From Vampirovibrionales bacterium (lineage in GTDB: Bacteria; Cyanobacteriota; Vampirovibrionia; Vampirovibrionales; Vampirovibrionaceae): 64,000 nucleotides of DNA. The notes beneath the pieces were generated by a model. It saw only the letters and a list, made by a program, of their open reading frames with translations. It did not search any database and had not been told where the DNA came from. The position numbers were made by a program, and so were the translations under genes. Each line of letters opens with the position of its first letter. The first letter of the stretch is position 1. The DNA is taken from contig JADJRF010000005.1 in NCBI GenBank assembly GCA_016712355.1, positions 868,001-932,000 of the forward strand. Reading direction: 5' to 3'. Below are positions 8,486 through 17,914 of the stretch, one piece after another.

Positions 8486-9625
8486 ATGGCGGCGACGCAA
8501 AATATTTTGATCCTCAGCTCGAATACGGGCGGCGGGCATCGCAGCGCAGCGGCGGCGCTGGAAAGCAGTCTGCTGCAATTGCGTCCCGGCGAAGTCCTGG
8601 TAAAAATCACGCAAGTGCTGGAAGAGGCCCATGTGATGTCGCGCCGTCTGGCCGACGTCTATAACTACTTGCTGCGCCATCATCAGGACTGGATGAAGTA
8701 TTACTACGGCTTTGTCAATCATTGCCGTCCCAACGAATCGCGTCTGATGCTGCTGGGCGCGTTGCGCTATGGCGGGCGACTTCTGGAGCGCTTCACGCCC
8801 AATGTGGCCGTGTCTGTCCATCCCATGACGCAGCACTTTTTTGCGTACCTGCTGAAAAAGACGGGCCTGTTAGGGCGCATCCCCCTGGTCAGCGTGGTCA
8901 CGGATCCGTGCGGGGGCTTCTGGAAAGGGTGGGCCTGCAAGGACGTCAGCCGTTATTTTGTCGCGACCGACGCCGCCGCCAGCCAACTGGAGCGCTACGG
9001 CGTGGACTCTGACAAGATTCGCATTGCGGGTTTGCCCGTCCATTCCCGTTTTCATCCGGTGGAAGAGGCGGATCGCCGCCGTTTGCGAGAGCAATTGGGC
9101 CTGCACCCGGATAAGTTCACGGTGTTTCTGAATGCCGGCTGGGTCGGAGGCGGCAATATTCCGCGCATCTATGAAGCGTTGGCGAGCGCGCCTCTGGATA
9201 TCCAGGCTGTTTTTCTCGCCGGGCGGAATCAGGGACTCATTCGTCGCGTGGAAAAGCTATCGGCGCGCGCACATTTCCCAACCCAGGTGCTGGGCTATAC
9301 GGACGCCATTGAGGCGGTGATGAACGCCTCTGACGTGATGATCTCCAAGCCCGGCGGTTTAACGACGTTTGAGGCATTGGCTTGCCGCCTGCCTGTTCTG
9401 GCCGACGCCGTGACGCCGCCCATGCCGCAAGAGCAGGCCGCCGCCGAATATATCCAGCGGGCAGGCGCAGGAATCCTTCTGAAATCCCCGCAGGATGCGG
9501 CCCCGCTGATTAAATCGCTCCTTGATTCTCCTCGACAGTGTGATATGATGCGCCAAGCGGCAGGGCGCTGCGCTATTTTGGGCGCTTCCGACCGTATTGC
9601 CAGCGAGATTCTGACCGCGTTATAG
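8486..9625 (+). CDS. MGDG synthase/UgtP-like diacylglycerol glycosyltransferase (GT28 family)
   Basis: Probably transfers a hexose from UDP-sugar to diacylglycerol, or acts on a related lipid acceptor, at the cytoplasmic membrane. The 379-residue protein opens with ILILSSNTGGGHRSAAAALE, the MGDG-synthase N-terminal motif in which the Gly-Gly-Gly-His loop faces the acceptor. It has a GT-B layout: the N-terminal domain ends near residue 170 (VVTDPCGGFW) and the C-terminal donor domain carries VFLNAGWVGGGNIPRIYEAL and the nucleotide-sugar site MISKPGGLTTFEALACRLPV. That family includes plant MGD1, Bacillus UgtP and bacterial relatives. The start ATG 8486 has GGGGATAGGG some way upstream. It is followed after 37 bases by an SDR gene. 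Confidence 0.85.
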   Translation: MAATQNILILSSNTGGGHRSAAAALESSLLQLRPGEVLVKITQVLEEAHVMSRRLADVYNYLLRHHQDWMKYYYGFVNHCRPNESRLMLLGALRYGGRLLERFTPNVAVSVHPMTQHFFAYLLKKTGLLGRIPLVSVVTDPCGGFWKGWACKDVSRYFVATDAAASQLERYGVDSDKIRIAGLPVHSRFHPVEEADRRRLREQLGLHPDKFTVFLNAGWVGGGNIPRIYEALASAPLDIQAVFLAGRNQGLIRRVEKLSARAHFPTQVLGYTDAIEAVMNASDVMISKPGGLTTFEALACRLPVLADAVTPPMPQEQAAAEYIQRAGAGILLKSPQDAAPLIKSLLDSPRQCDMMRQAAGRCAILGASDRIASEILTAL

Positions 9626-9662
9626 CGGCTTTTTTATCGGATTTAGCCTCAGGACGCTGATT

Positions 9663-10469
9663 TTGACCACACAACCCCTTGCCCCCCAGCCGCATGCCCT
9701 ACCCGACGGCGAGGCTGCGCCGACGCGACTGCTTCAGGGCAAAAAAGCGCTGATAACCGGCGGCTCTCGCGGGCTGGGAAAAGCCCTCTGCGAGGTTTTT
9801 TCGCGCGAGGGGGCCGATGTCGCCTTTAATTACGCCCAATGCGACGAAGGGGCGGCAAGCACCGTGGAAGCCATTGAAGCCAATGGCCGTTGCGCTCTCA
9901 AATACCGCGCCTCGGTGACGGATCGGCCGGCCATACAGGACATGATTCGCGATGTCACCGCGCAATTTGGCCGCATTGACATTCTGGTCAACAACGCCGC
10001 TCTCAATCGCGGCGATAACTTCGTCACCACCACCGAGCAGGCCTGGCTTGAGATTATCAACGTCAACGTCAACGGACTGTATTACGTCACCAAGCCGGTC
10101 CTCAAGCAGATGATGCGCCAGCGCGCAGGCTCCATCCTCAACATCAGCTCCATTGGCGCGGTTCGCGCCTTGCCCACGTCGGTGCACTACGCCACCGCCA
10201 AGGCTGCCTCTATCGGCTTTACCAAATGCCTGTCGCGCGAAGCCGCGCCGTTTGGCGTCAACGTCAATTGCATCGCTGCGGGCATTCTGGATACGGATCT
10301 GGGCAATTCGCTGCCGGAATCGTTCCGCAATCTGTACCAGAGCTGGTGCGCCAAGGGCCGGATGGGCGCGGCGCGGGAGCTCGCCGAATTTGCCGTCTTT
10401 CTGGTGTGCGATCGCAATACGTATATGAACGGCGAAGTTGTGATTATTGACGGCGGCACCATCGTTTAG
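9663..10469 (+). CDS. Short-chain dehydrogenase/reductase, FabG-like
   Basis: A NAD(P)H-dependent oxidoreductase resembling 3-oxoacyl-ACP reductase (FabG) of fatty acid synthesis. It has 268 residues when read from TTG 9663, which follows CAGGACG. The Rossmann motif TGGSRGLGKAL is near residue 33, the NNAA motif near 112, the catalytic Ser in ILNISSIGAV near 160 and the YATAK catalytic Tyr/Lys near 178. The C-terminus ends GEVVIIDGGTIV, as in FabG. The first 25 residues are an extra Pro/Ala-rich lead. Many SDRs share this architecture, so the exact substrate is not certain. It runs convergent to the VOC gene with only 15 bases between them. Confidence 0.85.
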   Translation: MTTQPLAPQPHALPDGEAAPTRLLQGKKALITGGSRGLGKALCEVFSREGADVAFNYAQCDEGAASTVEAIEANGRCALKYRASVTDRPAIQDMIRDVTAQFGRIDILVNNAALNRGDNFVTTTEQAWLEIINVNVNGLYYVTKPVLKQMMRQRAGSILNISSIGAVRALPTSVHYATAKAASIGFTKCLSREAAPFGVNVNCIAAGILDTDLGNSLPESFRNLYQSWCAKGRMGAARELAEFAVFLVCDRNTYMNGEVVIIDGGTIV

Positions 10470-10484
10470 CGGGGCTGGCGCGGT

Positions 10485-10871
10485 TTATTTACGCTTGTGA
10501 ATCATCAGCGCGTTGCCTTCCGGGTCGTGAATGATGGCAAAGCGGCATACAGGCGTGTCGACCGGCTCCATATGGAAATGCGTTTGAGTCTGGCGTAACG
10601 CCGCAATGCTTTGATCGAAGTCGTCGACTTCCAGCGCGACCATCGGCCCTTTCTCACACGGGAGCCAGCCCTCATATTGTCCGACGCCCAGCGTCACGCC
10701 AGCGCCCAGATCGTATTCGACCCATCGAAGTTCTTCGCTGAACATCGTCATTCTGAGGTTGAGAACCGTTTCGTAAAACTGGCGCGCGCGGGCCAGATCG
10801 CTGGCCGGATACGCGATGAAAGCGGCTTCCAGCACGCGAATGCGAGTCGATGGCGTTGCGTCTTGGGTCAT
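10485..10871 (-). CDS. VOC/glyoxalase-fold protein
   Basis: A 128-residue vicinal-oxygen-chelate fold protein; members include glyoxalase I, dioxygenases and resistance proteins. It starts at ATG 10871 with AGGAGG nine bases upstream. Paired beta-alpha-beta-beta-beta units can be seen: AAFIAYPASDLARARQFYET (the family's typical opening), then VEYDLGAGVTLGVG, VALEVDDFDQSIAALR, and the final FAIIHDPEGNALMIHKRK, where D-P-E-G-N is the classic VOC ending. A metal-binding Glu could lie in the opening of the second half, but the substrate cannot be told. It is a single gene, convergent to the SDR gene. Confidence 0.85.
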   Translation of the reverse strand: MTQDATPSTRIRVLEAAFIAYPASDLARARQFYETVLNLRMTMFSEELRWVEYDLGAGVTLGVGQYEGWLPCEKGPMVALEVDDFDQSIAALRQTQTHFHMEPVDTPVCRFAIIHDPEGNALMIHKRK

Positions 10872-11088
10872 GGCGAAAACCTCCTGTCGCGGCAGTCTCT
10901 CTGGATTTAATGATAGCGCAAAGGCCTGTTCAGGGTGTTTTGGCCCTGGACGACACCACCTAATCCCTGCGACAGACGTCTTCTCATACAGCCTTGCATG
11001 TGAGCGATTGCCCGCTTTCCCTCGGCGCGCGCCTCTGGTTTAATGGAAACAGGTTTCTCGTGCAGGACATTGGCAGGAAAGAGGCATC

Positions 11089-12555
11089 ATGAGCGCAAGC
11101 GTAACTCCGACGCTCCCATCAGCGATTCATTTTGGAACTGACGGCTGGCGGGCCGTCATTGCCGATGCGTTTACCTTTGATAACGTGCGCCTGGTCACGC
11201 ATGCGGCGGCGCGGTACATGCGCGCCCAATACGGAACCACGCGCCCGGTCGTCGTGGGATTTGACTGTCGTTTTCTGGCCGACCGCTTTGCCCAATGCGC
11301 CGCCGAAACGCTTAAGGCGCAAGGCTTTAAGGTCTTGATGACGCAAGGCTACACCCCAACGCCTATTGTGGCCTACGCCGCCAAGGCCTACGAGAGCGCG
11401 GGAGCCTTGATGTTTACCGCCAGCCATAACCCGCCGGAATATATGGGCGTCAAGTTCATTCCCGAGTACGCGGGGCCCGCTACTCAGGATATTACGGATG
11501 CCATCGTCGCAACGGTGCGCGAATTGGAACAGTCCGGATTGCCTGCGCCGCTGGCTCAGACCGGTTCGATTGAGACGTTTAACCCGTATGAGCGTTATGT
11601 GACGCTGCTTTCTCAGGCCGTTCAGTTCGATACGTTCAAGACGCGCCCTCTTAAAATCCTCTACGACCCGATGTACGGCGCGGGGCAAGGCTATCTGGAT
11701 CGTATCTACCGCGAAAAAACCGGCCTGACGCTGGATATGATTCACAACACGTTTGATGCGCGCTTTGGCGGGCAGTTGCCTGAACCCAAGGCCGAGTGTC
11801 TGCCCGAGTTGCTGGCGCGCGTACCCGCCGAAGGCTATGACCTGGGCCTGGCCAACGACGGCGACGCTGATCGCTTTGGCGTTGTCGATGAAACGGGACG
11901 GTTTCTGGGCGCTGATATCGTGCTGCCGCTGCTGTTTCGCTACCTGTACCACCGCCGGGGCTTTCGCGGCAGCGTCGCGCGGACAATTGCGACATCGACC
12001 CTGATGGACGCGCTGGCGCAAAAACTCAACGTCACTGTCCATGAGACCAAGGTGGGCTTTAAGCACATTGGCGAGGTGATGCGAAACGAAGCCGTCATTG
12101 TCGGCGGCGAAGAGTCCGGCGGGCTGAGCGTTCTGGGACATATTCCCGAAAAAGACGGCATTCTGGGCGATCTGCTTATTGCCGAAATGCGGGCGGTTGA
12201 AAACAAGCCGCTTAGCGCTATTTATGACGATCTGGTCGCAGAAGCCGGGATTCGCCTGTTTGGCATCAATACCAATCTGCATCTGGATGACGCGCAAAAA
12301 GCGGGTCTCATGGCGGCGATGGGCGCGATTAAGCCCGGCGAGGCATTTGCAGGGCGCCCGGTTCAAAACATCATTACCCGCGACGGGATCAAGCTGGTCT
12401 TTGGCCCTTCAGACTGGGTGTTGGTGCGTCCCAGCGGCACCGAGCCTATTTTGCGCCTGTATGGCGAGAGCCCGGATCCGGTCATGCGCGATCGATTTGA
12501 AGAAGACGTCGCGCAGCGCATCGAAAACCTTTCTTCCTGCGCGGCGACGCGATAG
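11089..12555 (+). CDS. Phosphoglucomutase/phosphomannomutase (alpha-D-phosphohexomutase)
   Basis: Interconverts hexose 1- and 6-phosphates, feeding sugar nucleotides for wall, lipid and glycogen synthesis. The 488-residue protein starts at ATG 11089 (AAAGAGGCATC upstream). All four family sites are visible: HFGTDGWRAVIADAF at the N-terminus, the phosphoserine loop TASHNPPEY with the serine near residue 112, the Mg site NDGDADRFG near residue 260, the sugar-binding loop GGEESGG near 345, and the phosphate-binding RPSGTEPILRLY near 452. This fits the phosphoglucomutase/phosphomannomutase subgroup rather than GlmM, but sugar specificity cannot be read. It is followed after five bases by a membrane-protein gene, so the two are probably co-transcribed. 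Confidence 0.93.
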   Translation: MSASVTPTLPSAIHFGTDGWRAVIADAFTFDNVRLVTHAAARYMRAQYGTTRPVVVGFDCRFLADRFAQCAAETLKAQGFKVLMTQGYTPTPIVAYAAKAYESAGALMFTASHNPPEYMGVKFIPEYAGPATQDITDAIVATVRELEQSGLPAPLAQTGSIETFNPYERYVTLLSQAVQFDTFKTRPLKILYDPMYGAGQGYLDRIYREKTGLTLDMIHNTFDARFGGQLPEPKAECLPELLARVPAEGYDLGLANDGDADRFGVVDETGRFLGADIVLPLLFRYLYHRRGFRGSVARTIATSTLMDALAQKLNVTVHETKVGFKHIGEVMRNEAVIVGGEESGGLSVLGHIPEKDGILGDLLIAEMRAVENKPLSAIYDDLVAEAGIRLFGINTNLHLDDAQKAGLMAAMGAIKPGEAFAGRPVQNIITRDGIKLVFGPSDWVLVRPSGTEPILRLYGESPDPVMRDRFEEDVAQRIENLSSCAATR

Positions 12556-12560
12556 AGACG

Positions 12561-13631
12561 ATGGCCTTGCCGGGAGCGGCGGCGCCTCAGTCGTTTTGGC
12601 GCTTACTGGCGCGTAGCTTTCAACTCTACGGCCAGTGGGGGGCGCGTTTTACGCTGCCCGTTCTCGCCCCGACGGCTTATAAGCTGGGCGGTCTACTGTA
12701 TTGCGCGCTGATGCCGTTTTACGTCCTGGAAGCGGCGCTCCCCCTAACGCAGAACGGTCAGACGCTGAGCGCTATGGCGCTGGTGCTGGCAAGTCCTCTG
12801 CCGGGATTGGCGCTCTTTTGCGTGGGAGTGTGGCGCTATCTGGCGCTGATGGCCTCGTTGTCCACTAACGCAGCGCAGGTTCTGGCGAACGCTCCCCCTG
12901 ATTTCAAGGCGGCTTCACGCGCCATTGACGCCCGGGCGCGCGCGTATTCCCGTTTGCTGGGTATTCTTCTGGGCGGCATCTGGCTTCCCGCGCTTGGCAT
13001 CTATCTGGTCACGCTGGCGCTGAGCGTGTGGATGCCATCGGTCCTGCTGCGGGTCGTCCTGTTGCTGAGCGGAATGGGTCTTGCCCTGGCGGCGCTGGGG
13101 GCCGCCACGGTCTTTTATATCGCGTGTTCGACGGCATTTCAGGTCGCGGCGCTGGAGCCGCATCATCTGCGCGCGCGGGATACGCTGCGGCGATGCCTGA
13201 CGCTGGCGCGCGGCCAGATGGGACGGCTGACGCTTGCCATGACAGCGTGGACGCTGGTGACGAGTCTACTGGCGCCGGCCATCATCTGCGCGCTCAGCGA
13301 CGTCACCGGACTGACGCGCGCGCTGCTTCCGGCGAGCGCATTATTTGTCACGCGGATGCTGGACGCGTATTCGCCTGCGCAACTGGCGCAGTGGGGCGCG
13401 TCTGCTTCCCTTGGCGCGCTTTATGACTGGCTGTACGGCCTGATGGACGCCTCTCGCTCTGATATTGCGCGCGGCGGGGTCCATTTGACCCTCGGGCTGG
13501 CGGTGACGCTGCTCTCGTTGCCGTGGGGGACGTTTCTCTTCACGCTGTTATACCAGGATCTGCGCCTGCGCCATGAGTTAACGCAGAAGACGTCAGACGC
13601 GCTCGCGCCACAGGAGACGCCTGCCTCTTAA
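12561..13631 (+). CDS. Polytopic membrane protein of unknown function
   Basis: I do not recognise this 356-residue protein. Hydrophobic segments are found near residues 38-60, 72-92, 128-155, 158-185, 220-245 and 300-325, so it is an inner-membrane protein of about six helices with no signal peptide cleavage site evident. The pattern, with a soluble Ala/Arg-rich stretch between helices two and three, recalls DUF975/YciC-type integral membrane proteins, but no diagnostic motif is seen. It begins five bases after the phosphohexomutase stop, suggesting co-expression and perhaps translational coupling, as its own Shine-Dalgarno is poor. A possible terminator lies 59 bases downstream. Confidence 0.7.
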   Translation: MALPGAAAPQSFWRLLARSFQLYGQWGARFTLPVLAPTAYKLGGLLYCALMPFYVLEAALPLTQNGQTLSAMALVLASPLPGLALFCVGVWRYLALMASLSTNAAQVLANAPPDFKAASRAIDARARAYSRLLGILLGGIWLPALGIYLVTLALSVWMPSVLLRVVLLLSGMGLALAALGAATVFYIACSTAFQVAALEPHHLRARDTLRRCLTLARGQMGRLTLAMTAWTLVTSLLAPAIICALSDVTGLTRALLPASALFVTRMLDAYSPAQLAQWGASASLGALYDWLYGLMDASRSDIARGGVHLTLGLAVTLLSLPWGTFLFTLLYQDLRLRHELTQKTSDALAPQETPAS

Positions 13632-13689
13632 ACTCACATCTGCGGAGACGGGGGCGGACGACGCAAGCCTAAGAAAATCTAAACCTGCG

Positions 13690-13717
13690 CAATCCCGCGC
13701 ATGCGATTGTTTTTATT
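13690..13717 (+). terminator. Possible Rho-independent terminator
   Basis: CAATC at 13690-13694 pairs with GATTG at 13705-13709, with a small bulge and a GCAT loop inside, followed by TTTTTATT. The stem is short, so this is a weak candidate for the end of the phosphohexomutase/membrane-protein unit. Confidence 0.4.
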
Positions 13718-13857
13718 CAAGTACGGAAAGTCACAGTGGTGTCTGAAACAAGAGCGTGTCGAGGGGTCGTATTGTCGGGGGCGATAAGCCTCAGAAGCCT
13801 GCCGCCTGGAAGCAAGCGCTTCGCCGACGTGCGACAACGGGGGAAAGGGTCATCGTC

Positions 13858-14178
13858 ATGTCGATGCAAACGCCTTATTGGAGCCAGCCCGCGCTGCCAA
13901 GCGCCACGTTGCGCGCCCCCGGCTTCACCACCCAGTTTCAGGCCAATCCGGCGGGATTCAGCCTCAGCAATTCTGTTGCGCCAGCGCCGATGCCCTATCC
14001 AGCGACTTATTCGTATCTGCCGCCTATCAGCCCGCCTCCTGCGTGCGCGCCTCTCTTTCCTTCTTGCCAGCCGACGCTTGCAGGAGCGCCTGCTAGCGAT
14101 CTCGCGGGCTTCGAACAGATTCTCGCCTTTTTACAAGGCATGGCCTTTGGCCAAAGCCCGTGCGGGCGCCAGTTTTAA
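13858..14178 (+). CDS. Small Pro/Ser/Ala-rich protein, unknown
   Basis: I do not recognise this gene. ATG 13858 has AAAGGG eight bases upstream and gives 106 residues; the longer frames reaching upstream lack a Shine-Dalgarno. The product is low complexity, rich in Pro, Ser, Ala and Tyr, with a C-terminal helix-like segment (DLAGFEQILAFLQGMAFGQS). It has no signal peptide or membrane helix. Its opening MSMQTPYW resembles the opening MSAMTPWQTTPYP of the large protein at 17911-19605. Such proline/serine-rich unstructured N-termini occur on type III export substrates, but that is only a possibility here. A good terminator follows at 14208-14238, which supports a real monocistronic gene. Confidence 0.6.
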   Translation: MSMQTPYWSQPALPSATLRAPGFTTQFQANPAGFSLSNSVAPAPMPYPATYSYLPPISPPPACAPLFPSCQPTLAGAPASDLAGFEQILAFLQGMAFGQSPCGRQF

Positions 14179-14207
14179 CAACAACAAATGCTCTCTTCTC
14201 TCTCAGC

Positions 14208-14238
14208 AAGCTTGTCGCAAGACAGGCTTTTTCTTTTT
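14208..14238 (+). terminator. Rho-independent terminator
   Basis: AAGCTTGTC (14208-14216) pairs with GACAGGCTT (14221-14229) around a GCAA tetraloop with one G-T wobble, followed by a T-rich run to 14238. It ends the transcript of the small gene at 13858-14178 and lies just before the convergent end of ftsH. Confidence 0.8.
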
Positions 14239-14257
14239 GGAGAGGTCGCCGCAAGCG

Positions 14258-16174
<1,917 letters not shown>

Positions 16175-16467
16175 GGCTGTCGTTTTTTGAAACCTTCCAT
16201 TCGTCCATGCCGTTTGCGCGGCGCTCAGGCCCTCCTATCATACCATCGTTTGGCGGGGGCCCGCCCGATGGCGCCTCGCGGATGGCCAGAATTCCCCCAA
16301 ACGCCCCACTTTCGTAACGCAAGATTAACAAACTCGCGCCCAAAGCGCTTCTTATGTTACGATGCGAGGAGAAGACCCGTTACTGAAGGCGTCAGAGGGC
16401 CTCGCTCGCCCGCTTTACGTCAGAGAGTTCAGAGACTTCGCTTTTGCGGCAGGAGACAGAGACGATC

Positions 16468-17085
16468 ATGACCTCGCTTTCTACCGAAGAATTCCCCTAT
16501 ACCCTCACCTATGTTCGCCAGATGCTGAACGTGGAAGAGTCTGAGCTGATGGCGCTGGTCAAAGCGTTGTCGCTCGCCCCTAAATCTGATGAAACCAATC
16601 GCGTCATCTTTTCGCACCGAGACACCGAGGTCTTGCGCAAGGCGTTGGATATGCGCCGCCGGGGAGAAGATCTCCAGACAATCGTACGATATTTCGCCAT
16701 GTCGCAAGCCTCTGCCCAACATGCGCAGGACGCTGGCGCGTCCATGCCTTCGCCGCCGACGCCTGCGACCCAGATGCGCGCCCCTGCCCCCGCTGCTGCC
16801 GGTGGGGCGGAAGCCATGACGCTGCGCAGTATCGGTAAAGAAAGCCTCGCCGTTGTCGTAGAAGCCGTTAGCACGGCTAAAGAAGGCATTTTGCGCGATA
16901 TGTCGCGCCTGCTCGACGACAAGCTGACAGGTCTGGACGAAGTTGTCGTCGAGCTGATTCGCTGCAAGAGCGAAAATGACGCCCTGCGGCAAAAGCTCAA
17001 GGAAAAATCCGAAGAAACCGACGCGCTTCAGTATGAGCTGACTCGCTATAAATCTTCCGGTTTTGGCTTTTACCGCAAGATTTAG
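16468..17085 (+). CDS. MerR-like/winged-helix protein with C-terminal coiled coil
   Basis: A probable DNA-binding regulator of 205 residues. The start chosen is ATG 16468 with AGGAGAC ten bases upstream; a TTG at 16444 is also in frame but precedes that site. Residues 1-65 look like a MerR-type HTH: YTLTYVRQMLNVEESELMAL, then FSHRDTEVLRKALDMRRRGE with the 'GxxlxxI' helix (DLQTIVRYFA). The centre is a Pro/Ala linker, and residues 120-195 form a heptad-rich helix likely to dimerise, with a short basic end. The classic MerR opening (YtIgelAkxxgv) is imperfect. It is divergent from ftsH and 21 bases upstream of the HepT/MNT pair, which may share its transcript. Confidence 0.6.
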   Translation: MTSLSTEEFPYTLTYVRQMLNVEESELMALVKALSLAPKSDETNRVIFSHRDTEVLRKALDMRRRGEDLQTIVRYFAMSQASAQHAQDAGASMPSPPTPATQMRAPAPAAAGGAEAMTLRSIGKESLAVVVEAVSTAKEGILRDMSRLLDDKLTGLDEVVVELIRCKSENDALRQKLKEKSEETDALQYELTRYKSSGFGFYRKI

Positions 17086-17106
17086 CATTTTCTGAGGGCG
17101 TTTCGG

Positions 17107-17538
17107 GTGTCAAAGACCGAAAAAGCGCGTTGGCAATACCGGTTTGATAATTTCGAGCGGGCCTACGGGTTGTTGCGCGAAGCAATCACGCTGGCGGCGG
17201 CGCGCGACCTGACGCAACTGGAGAAAGAGGGCCTCATTCAGCGTTTCGAGTTTACCATTGAGCTGGCCTGGAAAACGCTGAAAGACTATCTCGAGAGCCA
17301 AAACGTCGCACTGACGCAGGTGACGCCGCGGGCCGTTATCCGGGAAGCTTTCGCCGCCCGGATCCTCACCGATGGTGAGCTGTGGATGGATGCGCTGGAC
17401 GCGCGTAATCGTATGGCGCATACTTACGATCGCCGCCAGTTTGAGGCGGTCATTGAGGCGATTCGCCTCCGTTATCTGGATGCGATCGAAGCGCTTTACC
17501 TGCGGTTACGACCTGCCGATCCCTCTATCGACTTATGA
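17107..17538 (+). CDS. HepT-like HEPN protein (HI0074 nucleotidyltransferase partner)
   Basis: The HEPN-domain partner of a minimal nucleotidyltransferase. GTG 17107 has GAGGGCG eight bases upstream, giving 143 residues, the usual HI0074-family length. The helical bundle includes LIQRFEFTIELAWKTLKDYL, highly characteristic of the family. The motif RNRMAHTY at about residue 101 fits Rx4HxY, the HEPN motif of HepT ribonuclease toxins. In HepT-MntA type VII toxin-antitoxin systems the nucleotidyltransferase AMPylates the Tyr of this motif. The partner gene follows after ten bases, as expected. Whether this copy is a toxin, or only a substrate-binding subunit as first proposed for HI0074, cannot be told. 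Confidence 0.88.
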   Translation: MSKTEKARWQYRFDNFERAYGLLREAITLAAARDLTQLEKEGLIQRFEFTIELAWKTLKDYLESQNVALTQVTPRAVIREAFAARILTDGELWMDALDARNRMAHTYDRRQFEAVIEAIRLRYLDAIEALYLRLRPADPSIDL

Positions 17539-17548
17539 CGAGCGACGT

Positions 17549-17914
17549 ATGACGGCCAGCGATGCTTCTGTAGAAAAGGGCTTCCACGGACTCAGCGATG
17601 CGCAGGTGGCCCTGATGCGCCAAATTTTAGCGCCTTACGTCAATCGCATTGCGCGGGTCGATATTTTTGGCTCACGCGCGACAGGAACCTATCGCGCTTC
17701 TTCGGATATCGACTTGTCTTTGCGCGGCCATGTGGATGAGGCGCTGCTTGCGCGACTGACGACGCTTTTTATTGAAAGCCGACTGCCGTTTAAGGTCGAT
17801 TTACATGCCTACGACGCGATTGCCTATGCGCCTTTAAAAGACATTGTGGATCGTCAGGGACGTCCTTTTCTGACGCGCGACGATCTCCTCTGCGAAGAAA
17901 AAACCGGGTCTTAA
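17549..17914 (+). CDS. MNT-domain minimal nucleotidyltransferase (MntA-like)
   Basis: The enzymatic partner of the HepT-like protein. From ATG 17549 the product has 121 residues. The nucleotidyltransferase signature is complete: DIFGSRATGTYRASSDIDLS contains GSx10DxD with two metal-binding Asp residues, and a third carboxylate is expected in LPFKVDLHAYD. The family uses ATP to modify its HEPN partner, or binds nucleotides. The order HEPN then MNT, ten bases apart, matches known HepT-MntA modules, in which MntA neutralises HepT by AMPylation. The gene ends 4 bases inside the 3' end of the convergent unknown gene. No other defence gene is adjacent. Confidence 0.88.
   Translation: MTASDASVEKGFHGLSDAQVALMRQILAPYVNRIARVDIFGSRATGTYRASSDIDLSLRGHVDEALLARLTTLFIESRLPFKVDLHAYDAIAYAPLKDIVDRQGRPFLTRDDLLCEEKTGS

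Noticed and set aside
11119..12366. A 415-codon open frame antisense to the phosphohexomutase
   Set aside because: The plus strand encodes all conserved motifs of the enzyme; long antisense frames are common in GC-rich genes and this one has no family text.
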